Origin: Parvibaculum sp.
GTDB taxonomy: Bacteria > Pseudomonadota > Alphaproteobacteria > Parvibaculales > Parvibaculaceae
Direction of reading: 5' to 3'
NCBI GenBank assembly: GCA_020062605.1
Contig: JAGUWA010000135.1
Coordinates: forward strand, 1-7,196
Length of the DNA: 7,196 nt
Made by a program: the position numbers and the translations under genes. The notes under the pieces were generated by a model. That model made no database searches and was not told the origin of the DNA. It worked only from the letters and a program-made list of their open reading frames with translations. This document shows, one piece after another, positions 6,156-7,196 of this stretch (positions are counted from its first letter, which is position 1; the number at the start of each line of letters is the position of its first letter).

Positions 6156-7196
6156 TCAGGCGCCGTAGCGGCGCTTCAGCAGGTGATAAAGGGCGCGAAT
6201 GCCTTGCGCCTCGCCGCCCACGGGGCGTCCGGGCTTGGCCTTGGGCGCCCATCCGTAAATGTCGAAATGCACGTGAGCCTGCGCCTTTTCGATAAAACGG
6301 CGCAGGAAGAGCGCGGCGGTTATGGAACCCGCAAAGGGTCCGTCCGAGACATGGTTCACATCCGCGATCTTGCTTTCGAGCCAGCCGTCATAGGGCTTCC
6401 ACAGCGGCATGCGCCAGAGCGGATCGGACATGGCCTCGGCGGAGACCGCGATCTCGTCGGCCAGCGCGTCGTCATCCGTATAGAAGGGCGGCAGGTCGGG
6501 ACCGAGCGCGGTGCGCGCCGCGCCGGTCAGCGTCGCCATGTCGATGATGAGGTCCGGTGCCTCGCTGTCGGCTTCGGCGAGCGCGTCGGCCAGCACGAGC
6601 CGGCCCTCCGCATCGGTATTGCCGATCTCGACGGTGAGGCCCTTGCGGCTTTTCAGGATGTCGCCCGGCCGGAAGGCGTCGCCCGAGACGCTGTTTTCGA
6701 CGGCCGGGATCAGCAGGCGCAACCGGATATCGAGCTTCGCCTCCATGAGCGCCTGGGCAAGCGCGAGCGTGCAGGCCGCGCCGCCCATGTCCTTCTTCAT
6801 GAGCAGAATGGCGCTTGAGGGTTTGAGGTCGAGGCCGCCCGTGTCGAAGCAGACGCCCTTGCCGACCAGCGTGACCTTCGGCGCCTCTTCCCTGCCCCAG
6901 CGCATGTCGATGAGGCGCGGCGCGACGGCGGCGGCGCGGCCGACGGCATGGACCATCGGATAGTTTTCGGTCAGGAGATCGACGCCCTCGATCACGGAGA
7001 AGGAAGCTTCATGCGCCGCAGCGACTTCCTTCGCCGCCGCCGCGAGATCGGCGGGGCTCATGTCGCCTGCCGGCGTGTTGATGAGGTCGCGCGCGAGGAA
7101 GGTCGCGCGGGCAAGGCGGCTCTCCTCTTCGCCGTCGACGCCCTTCGGCAGGACGAGCCGCGGCCATTCGCGTGCGCTGCCCGAATAGCGCGTGAA
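6156..7196 (-). CDS. Leucyl aminopeptidase family protein (peptidase M17), C-terminal 346 residues (5' end outside window)
   Basis: This cytoplasmic two-metal aminopeptidase removes N-terminal residues from short peptides. The frame is open from the right edge (visible start FTRYSGSAREWPRLVLPKG) to TGA at 6158-6156. Full-length members run to about 450-500 residues, so roughly the first 100 or more are missing. Using visible numbering, the M17 catalytic domain is complete. Metal ligands are K113 and D118 in GKGVCFDTGG, D136 in KKDMGG, and D195 and E197 in NTDAEGR. The presumed catalytic residues are K125 and R199. DLINTPAGDMSP near the start of the visible part is the usual linker into the catalytic domain. 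An internal ATG at 7061 is not the start, because conserved sequence continues upstream. The gene sits 58 bp upstream of the MarR-type regulator on the same strand. The exact substrate is unknown; N-terminal trimming of peptides freed by the neighbouring endopeptidase is a reasonable inference. Confidence 0.95.
   Translation of the reverse strand, partial: FTRYSGSAREWPRLVLPKGVDGEEESRLARATFLARDLINTPAGDMSPADLAAAAKEVAAAHEASFSVIEGVDLLTENYPMVHAVGRAAAVAPRLIDMRWGREEAPKVTLVGKGVCFDTGGLDLKPSSAILLMKKDMGGAACTLALAQALMEAKLDIRLRLLIPAVENSVSGDAFRPGDILKSRKGLTVEIGNTDAEGRLVLADALAEADSEAPDLIIDMATLTGAARTALGPDLPPFYTDDDALADEIAVSAEAMSDPLWRMPLWKPYDGWLESKIADVNHVSDGPFAGSITAALFLRRFIEKAQAHVHFDIYGWAPKAKPGRPVGGEAQGIRALYHLLKRRYGA

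Noticed and set aside
6183..6818. Plus-strand open frame opposite the aminopeptidase gene
   Set aside because: The minus strand has every M17 metal-binding motif. The plus-strand translation shows no known fold.

Overview
The window looks like chromosomal DNA from a GC-rich alphaproteobacterium. This rests on the base composition, the codon use, and the close full-length match of the transporter proteins to the YejABEF family. Its order or genus cannot be fixed from sequence alone; a Rhizobiales/Parvibaculum-like source is a guess. The gene content is ordinary bacterial metabolism. I see no phage, plasmid, transposase, CRISPR or RNA-gene signature.

Left half, plus strand (2-4368): the end of a Yej-type oligopeptide ABC importer operon. 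It runs in the order yejA (3' third only), yejB, yejE, yejF. The junctions are tight: 5 nt between yejA and yejB, 1 nt between yejB and yejE, and a 4-nt ATGA overlap between yejE and yejF. Together they encode a periplasmic binding protein, two inner-membrane permeases and a double-ATPase subunit.

Middle (4369-4829): a 461-bp gap between convergent genes, almost filled by two direct copies of a 181-bp quasi-palindromic element with a 64-bp spacer. Each copy can fold into a branched structure: a long outer stem, two A/T-rich side hairpins and a G/C-rich central stem with a cap. This is the most unusual sequence in the window. It probably ends transcription from both sides and may be a non-autonomous mobile repeat (MITE/REP-like).

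Right half, minus strand (7196-4830): an M17 leucyl aminopeptidase (5' end outside the window), a small MarR-type regulator, and a cytoplasmic NlpC/P60 (C40) endopeptidase with two SH3-like domains resembling YkfC. The regulator and endopeptidase overlap by ATGA. A candidate promoter and two short palindromes lie in the 58-bp gap before the regulator.

Taken together, the window reads as a peptide or muropeptide import and breakdown neighbourhood. Yej imports short peptides, the YkfC-like enzyme would cut D-Glu-diaminopimelate bonds of murein peptides in the cytoplasm, and the M17 enzyme would trim N-terminal residues. The link between the two convergent operons is inference from gene content, not something the sequence proves.
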